Positions 1-10,956 of a stretch of 64,000 nucleotides of DNA are shown here, piece by piece. Position 1 is the first letter of the stretch; each line of letters starts with the position of its first letter. A program made the translations under genes and the position numbers. The notes beneath the pieces are model-generated. The model was not told the DNA's origin. It saw only the letters and a list, made by a program, of their open reading frames with translations, and made no database searches. Origin of the DNA: Symbiotaphrina buchneri (Eukaryota; Ascomycota; Symbiotaphrinales; Symbiotaphrinaceae); the NCBI GenBank assembly GCA_001599915.1, contig BCIG01000004.1:186001-250000 (forward strand). Reading direction: 5' to 3'.

Positions 1-334
1 ATCTCTAGGGCGAGTGGGTCGTGAGGTTACCTAGTGAGGTGCACCAGTCAAAGCTGCCATCATGTTCCCGATTTTGATTGTTGAGGACCAGTGATGGTCC
101 GCCAAAGTCGCACCGTTGTTTCCGTCAACAGTGTATTCACCTAACTTCCATTTACGTGTTTTGGCGTTGGAAAAAATAAGAGTCGAATCTTTGTCCGTCT
201 TTCTGATCCACGGACCACGGACCAGGTGCTTTTGTTTTCTTTAGCCAAGCTTTTGAGATACCCGGACATATTTGAGCAGACCTTTGCTGCTGCGATACTG
301 GGTCAAGTAGCGTTGGCGAGACATCTATCTCGCT
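1..334. promoter_or_regulatory. Upstream region of the TFIIIC subunit gene
   Basis: This non-coding stretch ends at the ATG at 335. It has an A-rich run near 170-180 and no convincing ORF. It presumably holds the promoter and 5' leader of the gene that follows, but I see no strong named site. Confidence 0.4.
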
Positions 335-2566
335 ATGGACGCTCCTAGTACTACGAGGAGGTCAGGCAGACAGAGACAGCCAAACAAAAAGTATACAGTA
401 GACGCGTTTGACGGACTGGACATTCTTAGTGATGACTCCGACGAAGGAAAAGAGACACCTATGACCGTCGGAGACGAGGATGACGACCACACGGACCATG
501 AATTCGGACCCGCGGGGGCACAAGTGGATGCGGAATCAGAGGATCACTTGTCATCGGCGGGCGAAGAGGACGGCGAATTTGATATCGAAGACGATGCTCT
601 AGCCGAGTTTGCAAGTCCAAATGCAGGTGATGGAGGCCCAAATCTTGCCTCGAAGAAGAAGACTAGCAAGCTTCTGGGCATCCGTTCTGCAGCACTGAAA
701 CCGATCAAGAGTCACGTACGCGGGATCCGTCCGCAGACAAAAAGTTCAGGAAAACGAAGTTTGTTGTTTTATCTCTATGGCTCATCTGCTTATGACATAT
801 TGAAATTGGTCAAGGTACGGGATAAATGGCTCAGAAATGTTACTTTGCCCAGCTACGGAACAGGATCAGCTTCTGCTGGGGCCATGGACTTCAGTCCCTT
901 CTACACGGCGGAAATGAGAGAACTTGAAGCAACGAAGGGATGGCAATGGTACTATGAGGGAGGCGGCTTGCAAAGGTTCGCTGAAGGCCAGCAGATAGGT
1001 ATTCTTGATAGGAGTGTTGAAGAAACATATCTGGATGCCGGGAAGCCCTCTCACACCGTTCTCATCGGTCCTGTCGGGAGACAGAAGAAGTTCACCTTAA
1101 GACGGGGAGAATGTTTCAATGTGGCTACCGCATTCGATGACGCAGCTCGCACGGGGCCAAGCACTCAGAGACAGCAAGGTTCAGTGAGGGAAGGCTGGGT
1201 CCTGTATGTGGGGAACAAGGTCCAGTGTATGCAGTGGGCGCCGAATCACGAGGCTACGCAATACCTGGCTATATCGCTCAAGACCATCGATGGGTTGCCG
1301 GATGACCAGGTCGGGGCACAGCCAGCCGACATGGTTACTGCCCCGGCGTATGTCCGATCACCTGCTACACCATCTAGCATTCAGATTTGGGCGTTTCCCA
1401 CCAAGCAAAATACTGGTCCCGGCGGTAGCTGCCTTGACCTTGAGCACCCACCGAGATTAAGATATTTGCTATGTACGAATTGGGGTCGTGTCAGACAATT
1501 CAAGTGGTGTCCTAGCCGCCAAAGAGAAGAGTCGTCGATTGGAAATGACACAAGGAAAGTGCACATCGGTCTCCTCGCAGGTGTTTGGGAAGATGGCTTC
1601 CTCAGAGTGCTCGATCTATGGCTTCCAAAGGTGGAACACTCACAAGGTACTCTGTACGGTAAGCACATTCGTCTCCTAGTCGTCGGCGAAGGAACTAACG
1701 GGCTTGAAGTGGAAATCAGAAAAGTTGTCTTTCAGGCGTGTGCTCCTGACACCATTTGCACGTCTTTGGCCTGGCTCTCCAGTAGCGATATTGCAGCTGG
1801 CTGCGCCAACGGATTCTGTGCTATATGGAACATAGCTGCCAGCTTTGGTACATCTAGTTCTGGCGTCGAAGCCAGTCCCCGCCCTTGGTTCTATAGTTTA
1901 CTTCACCCAACATATATCCTCCAAGTCACATGTTGTTACCCGTCGAAGCCGCATCTTCTGGTCACTACTGCTATGGATGGAAATATCAGATTGACGGATC
2001 TACGATCACCCAAAGCAGATACTGTGTGGTCACCCCGGTCTAGGGTGCCTTATACAGCTCTGGAATACTGTGATAGAGTCCAAGCCGTCATATGTGCGGA
2101 CGCGGACAACTACCTACGTCTTCTTCCTATCCGGCGATTTTTCTCGTCGACCCATATAGCACGCACACTAGGTGTCGTGCTCTCTGTCTCCGTTGGCAGC
2201 GCACATTCATCCATATTGGCTGGCAGCGCAGACGGTGCCGCCATTTCCGCAAATCCGCTGCGGAAAGTACTGTATCCAAAAACCCAGAACTTTCAACAGA
2301 CTTGGTTCCGACATGAATGGAGCAGGTTAAAGTTTGCGGAAGGCATCAGCAGGATTTCCGAGGGATATAAAGTTGAAATGCCCACTGATCCAAGCTACAA
2401 TCCGACGAAGAATGCTGCGGAAGGCAGCACATGGCTGACAATATTCGAGGAGCAGTCCGCTGTAACACAAGTACATTGGAATCCGAATATTAAGTTCGGA
2501 GGCTTGGCCGCCGCCGGGACAGCATGTGGGCTTCTTCGGGTAGAGGATATCGCACTCCCTGGGTGA
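335..2566 (+). CDS. TFIIIC complex WD40 subunit, Tfc6-like
   Basis: Single-exon 743-residue protein. TFIIIC binds the A and B boxes of tRNA genes and recruits TFIIIB and RNA polymerase III, and Tfc6 is one of the B-box-binding (tau-B) subunits. The first 130 residues are basic then strongly acidic and disordered (DSDEG, DEDDD, AGEEDGEFD). They are followed by a WD40-like beta-propeller from about residue 240, seen as spaced blades such as VQCMQWAPN, VRQFKWCP, CTSLAWLS, GFCAIWNI and ITQVHWNP-like endings. This acidic-tail-plus-degenerate-propeller layout and the length fit fungal Tfc6. The start is the first ATG in a long open frame. Its 3' end lies 37 bases from the stop of the convergent hydrolase gene. 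Another nuclear WD40 protein remains possible. Confidence 0.72.
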   Translation: MDAPSTTRRSGRQRQPNKKYTVDAFDGLDILSDDSDEGKETPMTVGDEDDDHTDHEFGPAGAQVDAESEDHLSSAGEEDGEFDIEDDALAEFASPNAGDGGPNLASKKKTSKLLGIRSAALKPIKSHVRGIRPQTKSSGKRSLLFYLYGSSAYDILKLVKVRDKWLRNVTLPSYGTGSASAGAMDFSPFYTAEMRELEATKGWQWYYEGGGLQRFAEGQQIGILDRSVEETYLDAGKPSHTVLIGPVGRQKKFTLRRGECFNVATAFDDAARTGPSTQRQQGSVREGWVLYVGNKVQCMQWAPNHEATQYLAISLKTIDGLPDDQVGAQPADMVTAPAYVRSPATPSSIQIWAFPTKQNTGPGGSCLDLEHPPRLRYLLCTNWGRVRQFKWCPSRQREESSIGNDTRKVHIGLLAGVWEDGFLRVLDLWLPKVEHSQGTLYGKHIRLLVVGEGTNGLEVEIRKVVFQACAPDTICTSLAWLSSSDIAAGCANGFCAIWNIAASFGTSSSGVEASPRPWFYSLLHPTYILQVTCCYPSKPHLLVTTAMDGNIRLTDLRSPKADTVWSPRSRVPYTALEYCDRVQAVICADADNYLRLLPIRRFFSSTHIARTLGVVLSVSVGSAHSSILAGSADGAAISANPLRKVLYPKTQNFQQTWFRHEWSRLKFAEGISRISEGYKVEMPTDPSYNPTKNAAEGSTWLTIFEEQSAVTQVHWNPNIKFGGLAAAGTACGLLRVEDIALPG

Positions 2567-2603
2567 AGCAGAAGAAGATGGCAATTCGATACAAATTTGC
2601 TAG

Positions 2604-3623
2604 TTATAGACTGGAGTCGTGCCGGTTTCCCTGAGGAAGGGCCCACTTGTCGGACTCCACTGCGACTAGAAAGCTTGACACTCGCCGTATCAGCTCATCC
2701 ACGGATTCTTTACTATCGGAGAGATTATGGTTGGCGTTCTCAATAATACCGGAGGCCTCGAGATCTACTGGGGCGCCGGCTTCCGTCATGACGTCGATCC
2801 ATTTCTGAAGCAGCGCCTTTCTGTCCACCGAAGGTGGGACGTATTGATCCCTTCCTCCAGGCAACAGACATAACGGACTCCAAAGAGGAACCTTTCCAAA
2901 CGTTGCTCTTAGCTTCTCTATAGGAAGATCAGAGCTGAAAAGGTCATCATCACCATTGCCATCAGGGGATACGAGGGACAACCATCGAGAAGCTGTCACT
3001 GCGCAGCCAGGAAAGAATCCGTTCGTTGCCGCGCTGGGTAGGACGTCTTCTCCTTTCCCGTCCTGGATCATTCCGCTTGCTATCATGACACTATTCTTAA
3101 GAGTGTCCGCATCCATAAACATACCGATGGCTTCACGATCACTAACAGGTGCCTGCAGAATGGCGCCGTCCACTGGCTGACGGTTCTCATGCCCTGCGCC
3201 GGTCAAGTACTCCAAACAGTCTTGACAACCCGTGGAATGGCCCATAAGCACGATCTTTCCCCCTTTGGGTACGAGCCTTCGAAAGTAAGCCACGCATTCT
3301 GATATCTCACGCACATCCTTCTGGAGCGTTGAGGTACCCCATCCTACATAGGATGATGACAGAACTATCTGCGCCAAGGAGAACGTGGGAGGCAGAGCTG
3401 CAGCCAAAGTTGTTACGTAGGGGACTGTGGCAAGACCGTCGTAGAGCCCTCCGATAAATATCACCAAATTTGTCGCTAGTAGGGACTCTTTCTGATATTC
3501 AAAAGCGACGAGGCGCGGTGACTAGTCCCGATTAGCTCCCAAGACTCTCATGAGGTCGATGATGCTTACAAAGTGATGGAGACTGCCCTTGTAAAGGGTC
3601 GGAGTGAACTCCTCGTCCGCCAT
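2604..3623 (-). CDS. DUF1749 alpha/beta-hydrolase (two exons)
   Basis: Exons 3623-3570 and 3521-2604 with a 48-base intron (GTAAGC...CTAG) give 323 residues. The upstream exon supplies MADEEFTP plus LYKGSLHHF, and the second exon continues SPRLVAFEY, the usual start of DUF1749 proteins. An alpha/beta-hydrolase fold is shown by the GHSTG nucleophile elbow near residue 105, GRDQYVP as the likely acid region and NHNLSD as the likely catalytic His. Relatives include the S. pombe UPF0613 proteins and siderophore-esterase-like hydrolases; the substrate is not known here. It shares a 459-base divergent promoter with the TPR protein at 4083. A longer open frame from 3467 begins only at TTG and misses the conserved N-terminus. 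Confidence 0.85.
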
Positions 3624-4082
3624 CTAGCCCTGCCAATGTTGCTTGCGCAAGCATCAATCGCGAAGATCAAGAAATTAGTAGGATGACGACGAAGGTGACT
3701 GAAGGAGGAACCTCCGAGGTCGGTGATCACATCGGGAGCTCCTCACACCGCCCGGCAGATCAGCATGGTCCGAGCGGGCGCGCTTGTAGCTCGTAGTGAC
3801 GCTCCTCGGTCCTTGCGAGCACCGGAGCTCGAGTCCAAGGTGTCTCAGGATAGATACTGTATTCGATGGGTCCATGACCATGGAGAGAGAGCGAAGCCCG
3901 ACTCAAAAAGGACTGCAGCATGGCAGAAACATGTCGGATGATAGACGGCGTGGTCAGTATCAACGCCCGTGCTACCCTGCTTCGCATCTTGACGCTTTCC
4001 TGCAGTTGCTATGCCGCGCCGCCTGACGAAGGGCCCATTGGATGCAGGCAGGTGAGCGAAGTCTTGGTTCCCAGGAAGTTGA
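3624..4082. promoter_or_regulatory. Divergent promoter, DUF1749 gene / TRAPPC12-like gene
   Basis: 459 bases lie between two divergent start codons. I see no RNA gene or repeat. Several short overlapping open frames on both strands have no recognisable content. Confidence 0.5.
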
Positions 4083-5328
4083 ATGGATCTTAATTCGCAA
4101 AGTGATCCATTGGATGCCAGTTCGCCCCGGACCAGCCAGCTATTGAGCCCTCGAGCAACAACTCCGCTATCCCCTACGAGAGAACGATCTGTATCGCCAA
4201 TCCCAGGGATGCCCGGCCCTTCCAAAGACTTCTCATTCCTGCTGAAGCCTGAGATCTTTCATTCTTTGAGCCAGCTCGTATGTTGACCACCGCGCTTGCG
4301 TTTCAATTGGTAACACGGCTCAGGACACCCCGCTAGCTTTCCGCTCCTCTCCGCATCAGCCCTCCTCTGATACACCGCTCGAGGCACTTGTCACTGGCGG
4401 ACACTTCCGGGCCGCCGCAATTGCTGCCGCGAACAAACTGACCACCTCAGTCGACCCATCAGACCACAAGCAGATCCTCTTCCTATACTACATCCGACTC
4501 GCGACTTTGACATTAATCAATGCGACGGTACTCGCAGCGCAAGAAGTGAAAGTGCTCGAGGACCTGAACTCGAGCTTCTACCGCGACCCGGTCACAAATG
4601 AACATCTCGCGCCATGGGAGCTAAGGGTCCTGGCCGTCAGGTTGCAAGGCATCGGATTTGGGGACTGGCGAAGGGGCGTAATGGGATATTATGAATTGGG
4701 CCGGGAGTCAAGAGCGGCATTGGCTGAAGCGGAAGGGAAAGACGCGGAGCTATGGCGGGCACGATTAAAGGACCTTGGTGTGAGGGTAGGAAATGCGCTT
4801 GTGGAGATGGGCGATCTAGAAGCTGCCGCGAGGCATCTGAGTACACTGGAATTCGAAGACGAGGCCGATCGGCAGAGGCTAAGATCATGGCTTACCTTGT
4901 TATATCTTCGCATGGGGGATTTGGAGTCTGCAAGGGCTTGTTTCGCGGCGGACGAAGGCGACACTGAAAGCCAGGATGTGAGCGTCCTGCGGGCTTTGCA
5001 CTGCCTGGCAGACGGCCGCTACGACGCTGCGGTGGTTGAGTTCCAGAAGGCCCGAGAACTACCAGGGGGCGGAGAAAATGAGATGATCACACAGAATTTG
5101 GCCATATGTCTTTTGTACACCGGCCGGCTTGCAGAGGCCCGCAAACTTCTCGAAGGCCTTGTGGAAGCAGGCTATTCGTTTCCAGCGCTGACCTTCAATC
5201 TCTCCACCATCTACGAGCTCTCAACAGAGCAATCCAAGACCTTAAAGCAGAAGCTGGCCGAGAGGGTTGCGCAACAATCAGAGAACGGATCTGCTTGGGA
5301 AAAGTCGAACGCAGATTTCAAATTATGA
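4083..5328 (+). CDS. TRAPPC12-like TPR protein (two exons)
   Basis: Exons 4083-4277 and 4324-5328, with a 46-base intron (GTATGT...CAG, phase 0), give 399 residues. The N-terminus is Ser/Pro-rich, followed by LLKPEIFHSLSQL and then TPLEALVTGGHFRAAA, the usual entry to the helical region. The rest is TPR-like repeats, for example ALVEMGDLEAAARHL, LYLRMGDLESARACF and CLLYTGRLAEARKLL. The C-terminal LTFNLSTIYELSTEQSK matches the end of TRAPPC12/TTC15 proteins, which belong to the TRAPP tethering complex in ER-Golgi and endosomal traffic. Epsilon-COP is another short TPR coat protein, but the C-terminal motif argues against it. It is convergent with VPS35, with 148 bases between stops. Confidence 0.78.
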
Positions 5329-5476
5329 TTCATCCCATCGAAGTTATTTACAGCAGCCTCTACGCCAATCGGCGCTTCCGGCCGCAACACTGCAAAACAC
5401 TCAAGGCTATTTTTACACCTTCCCAGTGGGTATGCGGATATCCGAACATTGCAAGCCTCCAATGGCAGCTATAGGC

Positions 5477-8409
5477 TCATTTGGGTTGCGTGATCACCCC
5501 CTCATACTCCCTTGACGCTATGTACTCTAGCGTCCGCTCAAAGTGCTTTTTGGGGTTCTCCAAAGACGCACTCTCCTGGTTTGTCTGCAGGTTCGAATGG
5601 ATGAGTTCGATAAGCCCATTCAGATATTTCGTCGTCACCTACAGGTCTATTAGCGGGATCATTAGTGATGAGCTGAAAGGGGAACATACTGCCTCGTTCT
5701 GCTGGTCGAAGTAATAGACATATCGGTTTAGGATCTCGACAAAAAGCTCAACGGATACAGCAGCATCCATGCAAGCATCAGCAACGCGCAAGGCACGTTG
5801 CAGGCATTCCAAGACGCGCTTGCCGTCTCGGTAAAGCTTCGAAACGTCAGCATTAATACAACTTGCCATGGACAATGACATTACATTTTTGTTATCCTCT
5901 TCGCCCCTTGCGGGTATTTCAACCGCCCACCAGAGATGACTGGCCAGGTATACTGCCCTGCATTGGTCCGGTTTCTTTAAGAGTTTGCTACCATGGAGGG
6001 CGCATTTTGTGATCAACGTGTCGTAATTTTCTTTGCTGAAGCCCCTCGTGCTATGCAAAGCACTTGCGATCACGCATACAGCCTGGTACTGGGCCCTCGA
6101 GTCGCTGATGGCTTCTTCATAGATGGTGAACGCCTGAGCAAAGAACTCATAGCTTACTTCTTCGAAACCATTCTGATCCGCAACCTGCCCGCAGGCAATA
6201 AATAAGCGAAGAGAGAGATCAGCTGTGCCGTTCACCCGCGTGTACAACGATGTTAAAGACGTGTGCATGAATTTGTAGAGTGCAGAGGATTGTGAGGACC
6301 AGTTGTCATCGAAATGTTCACGCTTCTTGTACCGCCGAGCCAATTTCAATGACGCCGTTATCAGAGCAGGAGTTGTGTACTTGATACGATCGTTGCCTTC
6401 CGCAAAGGCTTTGCGCGTAGTTTGGAGTAGCTTTTCCATGTCAGGAGCATTTCAACAGCGAGGGGTGTATGATTTTACCTTGAATTGGGTATCATTGTCC
6501 TCGCTATAGATGACGTGCACTATCCGTGCTAGCCAGCCCTGTTCCTCGATAGTCTCCTCTGTCTCAGCAATCCGCCTTTGAGAGGGGATTCCGGCGAGGT
6601 TGCCCGGCTGCTGTGAGCCTTCCCGGATTATGACTCTGAGAATCTCCAGGACTCCACTAAGGTGTGCAATTGTCGAGATCTTGGTTCCATTTCGTAGAAT
6701 GCTTTGTGCGACCTCGCCAGCCACGGTGCGACGAGTGGGATACGTTTGTGAATGCAAAAGCGGGAGGTAGTTCGGGAGAGCGAGGGCGGTAAAAGGGGAG
6801 ACATAAGCTTTGATGGGGCTCAACAGGAGATTGAGTATGTTCGCCTGACATGAAGCAGAGTGTAGGTCTGCACTGTTGGTATGCTGGGCCACATTCTGGT
6901 TCGCATACGCCAGGATCTGGTCGACGTATTCTAAGCGATCTGGATATATGTTCCTGTGGATGTTAGCTGGGGTTTCTCTAGGGATATCTCACTTACAATG
7001 CAAGCTTCAACAGTGAGACGAGCAAGGCGGCAGTGTCTTGAAGCGGTAGCCGTTGCGCGGTGACGAGATTGGTCACCTGTTCGAAGAAGATCTCATATAA
7101 TTCGATATTATCAGGGATGCCCCTCCGATTCTTGACCCCATCGACGGACTGCTCGGTATCTGCATCTTTGTCTTGCACCTTGTCTGATGTCTCTCCTTGC
7201 TTGTCCGGCTTTGCACCATTGGTCTGCCCACCATTTGCCTGCTCGGTCTCCTCGGTGGTTTCTTTATTGCTTTTCGATAGATTTAGCCGTTCCAGTAGTT
7301 TCGTCGTGGCCTCCTCTTCGATTCTTCTTTTCTCTTCGGGTGTCTCCGATACCGCCTCCCGTTCTGCGAAAGCTGAAAGCCTATCCATGATACCAATGAC
7401 TATAGCCTTGACATTCACATGAGGATTTAATCTTGCAACAGCAGAGAGGAGTTGATCCAGTGTGTGAAGGTGATACTCGTCTGGGAATACTTGCGTAATC
7501 ACTGAACAGCGGATCAGCTTTATAGCTGGTGCATATACAATCCCTGATAGCACTTACCTTCGAGTAGATACTCCTGAGCCAAGACGTCCCGGCATTGCAC
7601 AACCTGTTCTAACAATGGCTGCAAGATAGAGTTCTTATATGCGTCCAGGTCCACCAACTGACTCAGGCGCACAAGGTTGCTGCCCACGAGTAGTTGCAAC
7701 TCTTGACGTTCTTTCGTCCTTTGTTCCCGTTCCCTTGAATGGCCTTGATGCTGTAAACGGACCCACAGCTTATTCATTTCAACAAAGTTCGTCAATATGA
7801 AGCTTATAGAGTCCTGCAGATTACCCTCTGGCCCATCTCCGTTGCCTGTGGGCATATGGTCCCTGGCTTGGCCTGATAGGTAGTACCGTAAGAAAAGGCC
7901 CCTGACTGGATGTTGCACGCCACGGCTCATCTCCATCATATCCTTCATGATCTCTTTCACAGGCGCGTCTTCTATTGACATGTACACCGTCCCCACTGTG
8001 ATCATGAGGTACAGGCGAGGTATGATGTTGCCGGCATACTGGACCAATTCGTAAAGATCTGCCAGGTGATTCACAGGGTGACTTTCTCTGAGGTAGACGG
8101 ATAGATGGCGGAGAGCGTCGAAGACAGCCATATACAGTTCGTAGTACTGCTTAGGTGGTAGGCTGCTAGTTCGGAGCTCGGAGACGAGGGTGGAGCTGTA
8201 TACATGGGCATGTAAGCACATTGAATCAATCTATTGCTCATGGCCGTTCGCCCATCCTGACATTGATCTTACCTGCACTTCAGCGCGTCCATGAGTTTGC
8301 CCGGCGTCTCTAGGCATCTGCGCATCAGGTGCGTCTGCTGTCGTACGACAGCTAGGGCGTCGTCGAGCAGACGGGCTTGGTCTGCTACTGCTGCGGGAGG
8401 AGTCGCCAT
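5477..8409 (-). CDS. VPS35: Retromer subunit VPS35 (six exons)
   Basis: Exons 8409-8273, 8195-7558, 7501-6997, 6953-6479, 6430-5690 and 5638-5477 join in frame to 885 residues. VPS35 is the alpha-solenoid core of retromer, which retrieves cargo such as Vps10 from endosomes to the Golgi. The N-terminus [19 protein letters not shown], the PRLYL motif near residue 105 (VPS26-binding region), [12 protein letters not shown] and the C-terminal [15 protein letters not shown] are diagnostic. A charged low-complexity insert (about residues 310-380) sits between solenoid halves, as in other filamentous fungi. Introns are 43-77 bases with good GT/AG ends. The start at 8409 was chosen by homology; the open frame runs 50 codons further upstream. 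Confidence 0.96.
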
Positions 8410-8987
8410 GATTACTGTAGCCGAACGGTGTCCAGCACTCCCGCAGTTCGAATGAAGACGCAGCTCGATAATTTGCCAAAAGAACGGTTCCTTGCACGTC
8501 ACTGATGGCCTGGGGAAGATAGGCAGCTTACGACAGGCGCAGAAGCGATGCCGGTGCATCTACCACCTTACCGGCTGGAGGACTTCCCATTGGTCCGTTA
8601 CTCGGGGTACAACGTAGCTAGCGGCGCCTATCAATCCCGAGTTCCTAAGGAGTTACGCTCACAGCACGAGACAACTCGAGATTCCAATAAATGTCAGTGT
8701 ATTGACAAACTAGCGTGTTATTACTGTACGACGAATAATTATTGCCATCGTCTTCATACTTCGTCGATTGGGGGCCATGTTGACCCTCCGGAGCTTCAAA
8801 CGCCCAAACCATGCTCCTTGTTTTCAGCCAACGCCTGCCGATTTCCGCCCAGAGACGCCTTGATTGAAAACAATATAAAAAGCACTTATTCTAGTCATCT
8901 ACCCATCTAAATCATCTTAACCATAAACTCATTCGCATGCAGCTGGAGACCGATGGTCACGATAAATGCCTCTCATACGAGGCGTGA
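8410..8987. promoter_or_regulatory. VPS35 upstream region and 3' flank of the secreted-protein gene
   Basis: 578 bases without a supported gene. An open frame at 8548-8910 (+) lacks any family signal. An AATATAAAAAG run near 8870 resembles a TATA box on the + strand, but no + gene starts nearby. Confidence 0.4.
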
Positions 8988-10007
8988 TCAGTTAATGAAC
9001 CAAGTAGGTTGCGTCGAAGGGAGAGCGTCCCGACGCTCAGGTGTAGGATTCGGTAGTTTTCCATAATCGTGGGACGGAAGTAACATCGCAGGTATTCCGG
9101 CCGCTCCCTCGCTAGCTGATGACGACGAAGGGAGTGTCGGAAGAGGGTCGGATGTGACAGTGGTGGTGCTTTCGTACCCAGCTGGTAGGAGTGAGGCGGT
9201 TGGCGCCGACAAAAGTGTAGTGTTTCTGATATCTCCAGCGAAGCGGCTGTAAGTGCTATTCTGAACTGGGTAGACCGTGTGCCACGAAGCACCGCCACCT
9301 GATGACGCCGTGCTAGGCGTAACCGCACCGCTCAAAGTACTTGACTGGGTGGGATCAACCTCGAAACTTGACGTACTGATGTATGTCGGCAACACAGATT
9401 GCATGGTCGATACTGCCGACTCCGCCAAACCCAGCCCGGTTGTCGGGATGGCATCTGGGGAACTTGGGATCGACGAACCACCAAGTATTGCTGAAACTAG
9501 CGAGAAGATCTCGAGTGTCGAGGCTGGAGCAGACTCAGAGACCGTAAGTTCTATCGTCTGGATTGTTGCCGTCACAGTTTCCTTAGTGTCGGATCCGCTT
9601 ATCAGGACTGTTGAGACGATCGTTTCTGTCGGAGCTGGAGATGCAGATATTGTTTCAATTGCTGTTGAGACGAACGTTTCTGTCGGAGCAACAGATGCAG
9701 ATATTGTTTCAATTGCGGTTACTGTGACCTGTTGCGGAGATGAGACGCTCTCGGTGATGGTCTCGGTGACAGGCGCCACAGTCGTCGTCACTGGGGGAAT
9801 GCTCGTTGTTTCCGTCACAGTCTCGACCTCGGTCGTGGTCTCGACTTCGACCGCATCGCTTGTAGAAGATCCCCCATCTACAGCAACAACAGAGTATGAG
9901 ACTGCTCTTTCTTCCACGCCAGATAGATCGCCTGATAATAGAGGTAGGGCAGCGGTGGTAGCTGACAAAAGCGCAACCAACAGCGGTAACCGGCAAGCAA
10001 GGCGCAT
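8988..10007 (-). CDS. Secreted Ser/Thr-rich repeat protein
   Basis: Single-exon gene of 339 residues. I chose the ATG at 10007 because it opens a clear signal peptide (MRLACRLPLLVALLSATTAA); the frame is open 52 codons further upstream without one. The mature part is very rich in Thr, Ser, Val, Ala and Pro, so it should be heavily O-mannosylated. It contains ETISASxAPTETxVSTAI twice in tandem, encoded by a 54-base direct repeat at 9613-9720. VEERA near the N-terminus and PERRDA near the C-terminus could be processing sites. No catalytic domain, Cys pattern or hydrophobic GPI-type C-tail is visible. It is probably a cell-wall or extracellular protein; the function is unknown. Confidence 0.75.
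   Translation of the reverse strand: MRLACRLPLLVALLSATTAALPLLSGDLSGVEERAVSYSVVAVDGGSSTSDAVEVETTTEVETVTETTSIPPVTTTVAPVTETITESVSSPQQVTVTAIETISASVAPTETFVSTAIETISASPAPTETIVSTVLISGSDTKETVTATIQTIELTVSESAPASTLEIFSLVSAILGGSSIPSSPDAIPTTGLGLAESAVSTMQSVLPTYISTSSFEVDPTQSSTLSGAVTPSTASSGGGASWHTVYPVQNSTYSRFAGDIRNTTLLSAPTASLLPAGYESTTTVTSDPLPTLPSSSSASEGAAGIPAMLLPSHDYGKLPNPTPERRDALPSTQPTWFIN
9613..9720 (-). repeat. 54-base tandem repeat, two copies, within the secreted-protein gene
   Basis: Copies 9613-9666 and 9667-9720 differ at about five positions and are in frame (18 codons each). They encode ETISAS-APTET-VSTAI units. Confidence 0.9.
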
Positions 10008-10956
10008 GACGTCCGTTCGGTGGTTCGGGCTGCTGCGATAAGTGCCCTGCCTGGCTTTGATACTCCTATTATAATCAGTTCTGAGGACAGTAGAGCCCAA
10101 GATCGGCCAGAGGTTATGATAGTCGACAGATTTTGAGAAGTGTGTCGCGATGATTTGAACCAATGTTCAAGACGATGAAATCTAGAAGTAAGAAAGAGTT
10201 GCGGGGTTATGCAACTGCAACAGGATGAAACTGCGACGCATGTACAACAAGAAATCAGAGAATAACGAGAAAATACCAGGATAATAAGGAAGGCTTGCCA
10301 TCGTCAACCGCACATTCGATGGCTGGTCAAAAGTATGTTGGCGCACAACTGTGGAGATGTGGTACGCGTGGTCGAGGAGGATGGCGCTTGGAATTGAAGA
10401 GGCTGGAATACCTTTGTGGTCTGTGCGGTCGCTTATCTTGCTGACATAATGAGGGACTATGGCCTTGCAGTTCAGCCCTACGAGACACTTCGGACAGTGG
10501 CGTGTGAAAGATTATTACATAATGCAGTGGGGCTTACCATATTTGGTAAGGTGAGCAGAACGTCCGTCTGGTACCACATCGCCGGCCGAGGTCCAAGGGA
10601 TCGCATCCTTGTCTTGGCACGCTTCGAACACACTAAATGTACGATGTGTCCTTGCAGTCCAATCAATAACACGGAAGAACGAAATTGTGCTGGTGATAGC
10701 AGACCGAGTTGCTTGCAGCGGTGAAAGACTTAGTCAGGAAACAATTGCGACGTCGGGGGGCCCTAACGATGGCTTGCAGGTCCTTTAGATTGCCATGCAG
10801 CCCGAGGGGCACCTTGATGGCCCGCAGCGGTCAGCGAGCGGTAATATTCCGAATTACCTTACCCCTGCAAGGACGATGAAAGGGGCACATAAAAGGCCAG
10901 GCAATCGCTGCCACGAGTGCATCGACTCGTCCGATGCCCGTGCCTTAGTAGCAAGC
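10008..10956. promoter_or_regulatory. Divergent intergenic region, secreted protein / 2EXR-like gene
   Basis: 949 bases between divergent start codons. Only short overlapping frames are present, with no repeat or RNA gene recognised. A frame from 10795 continues into the downstream gene but adds no conserved sequence. Confidence 0.4.

Noticed and set aside
9277-10041. 254-codon + strand frame over the secreted-protein gene
   Set aside because: It is the antisense of the Ser/Thr-rich coding sequence and mirrors its repeats. The minus strand has the signal peptide.
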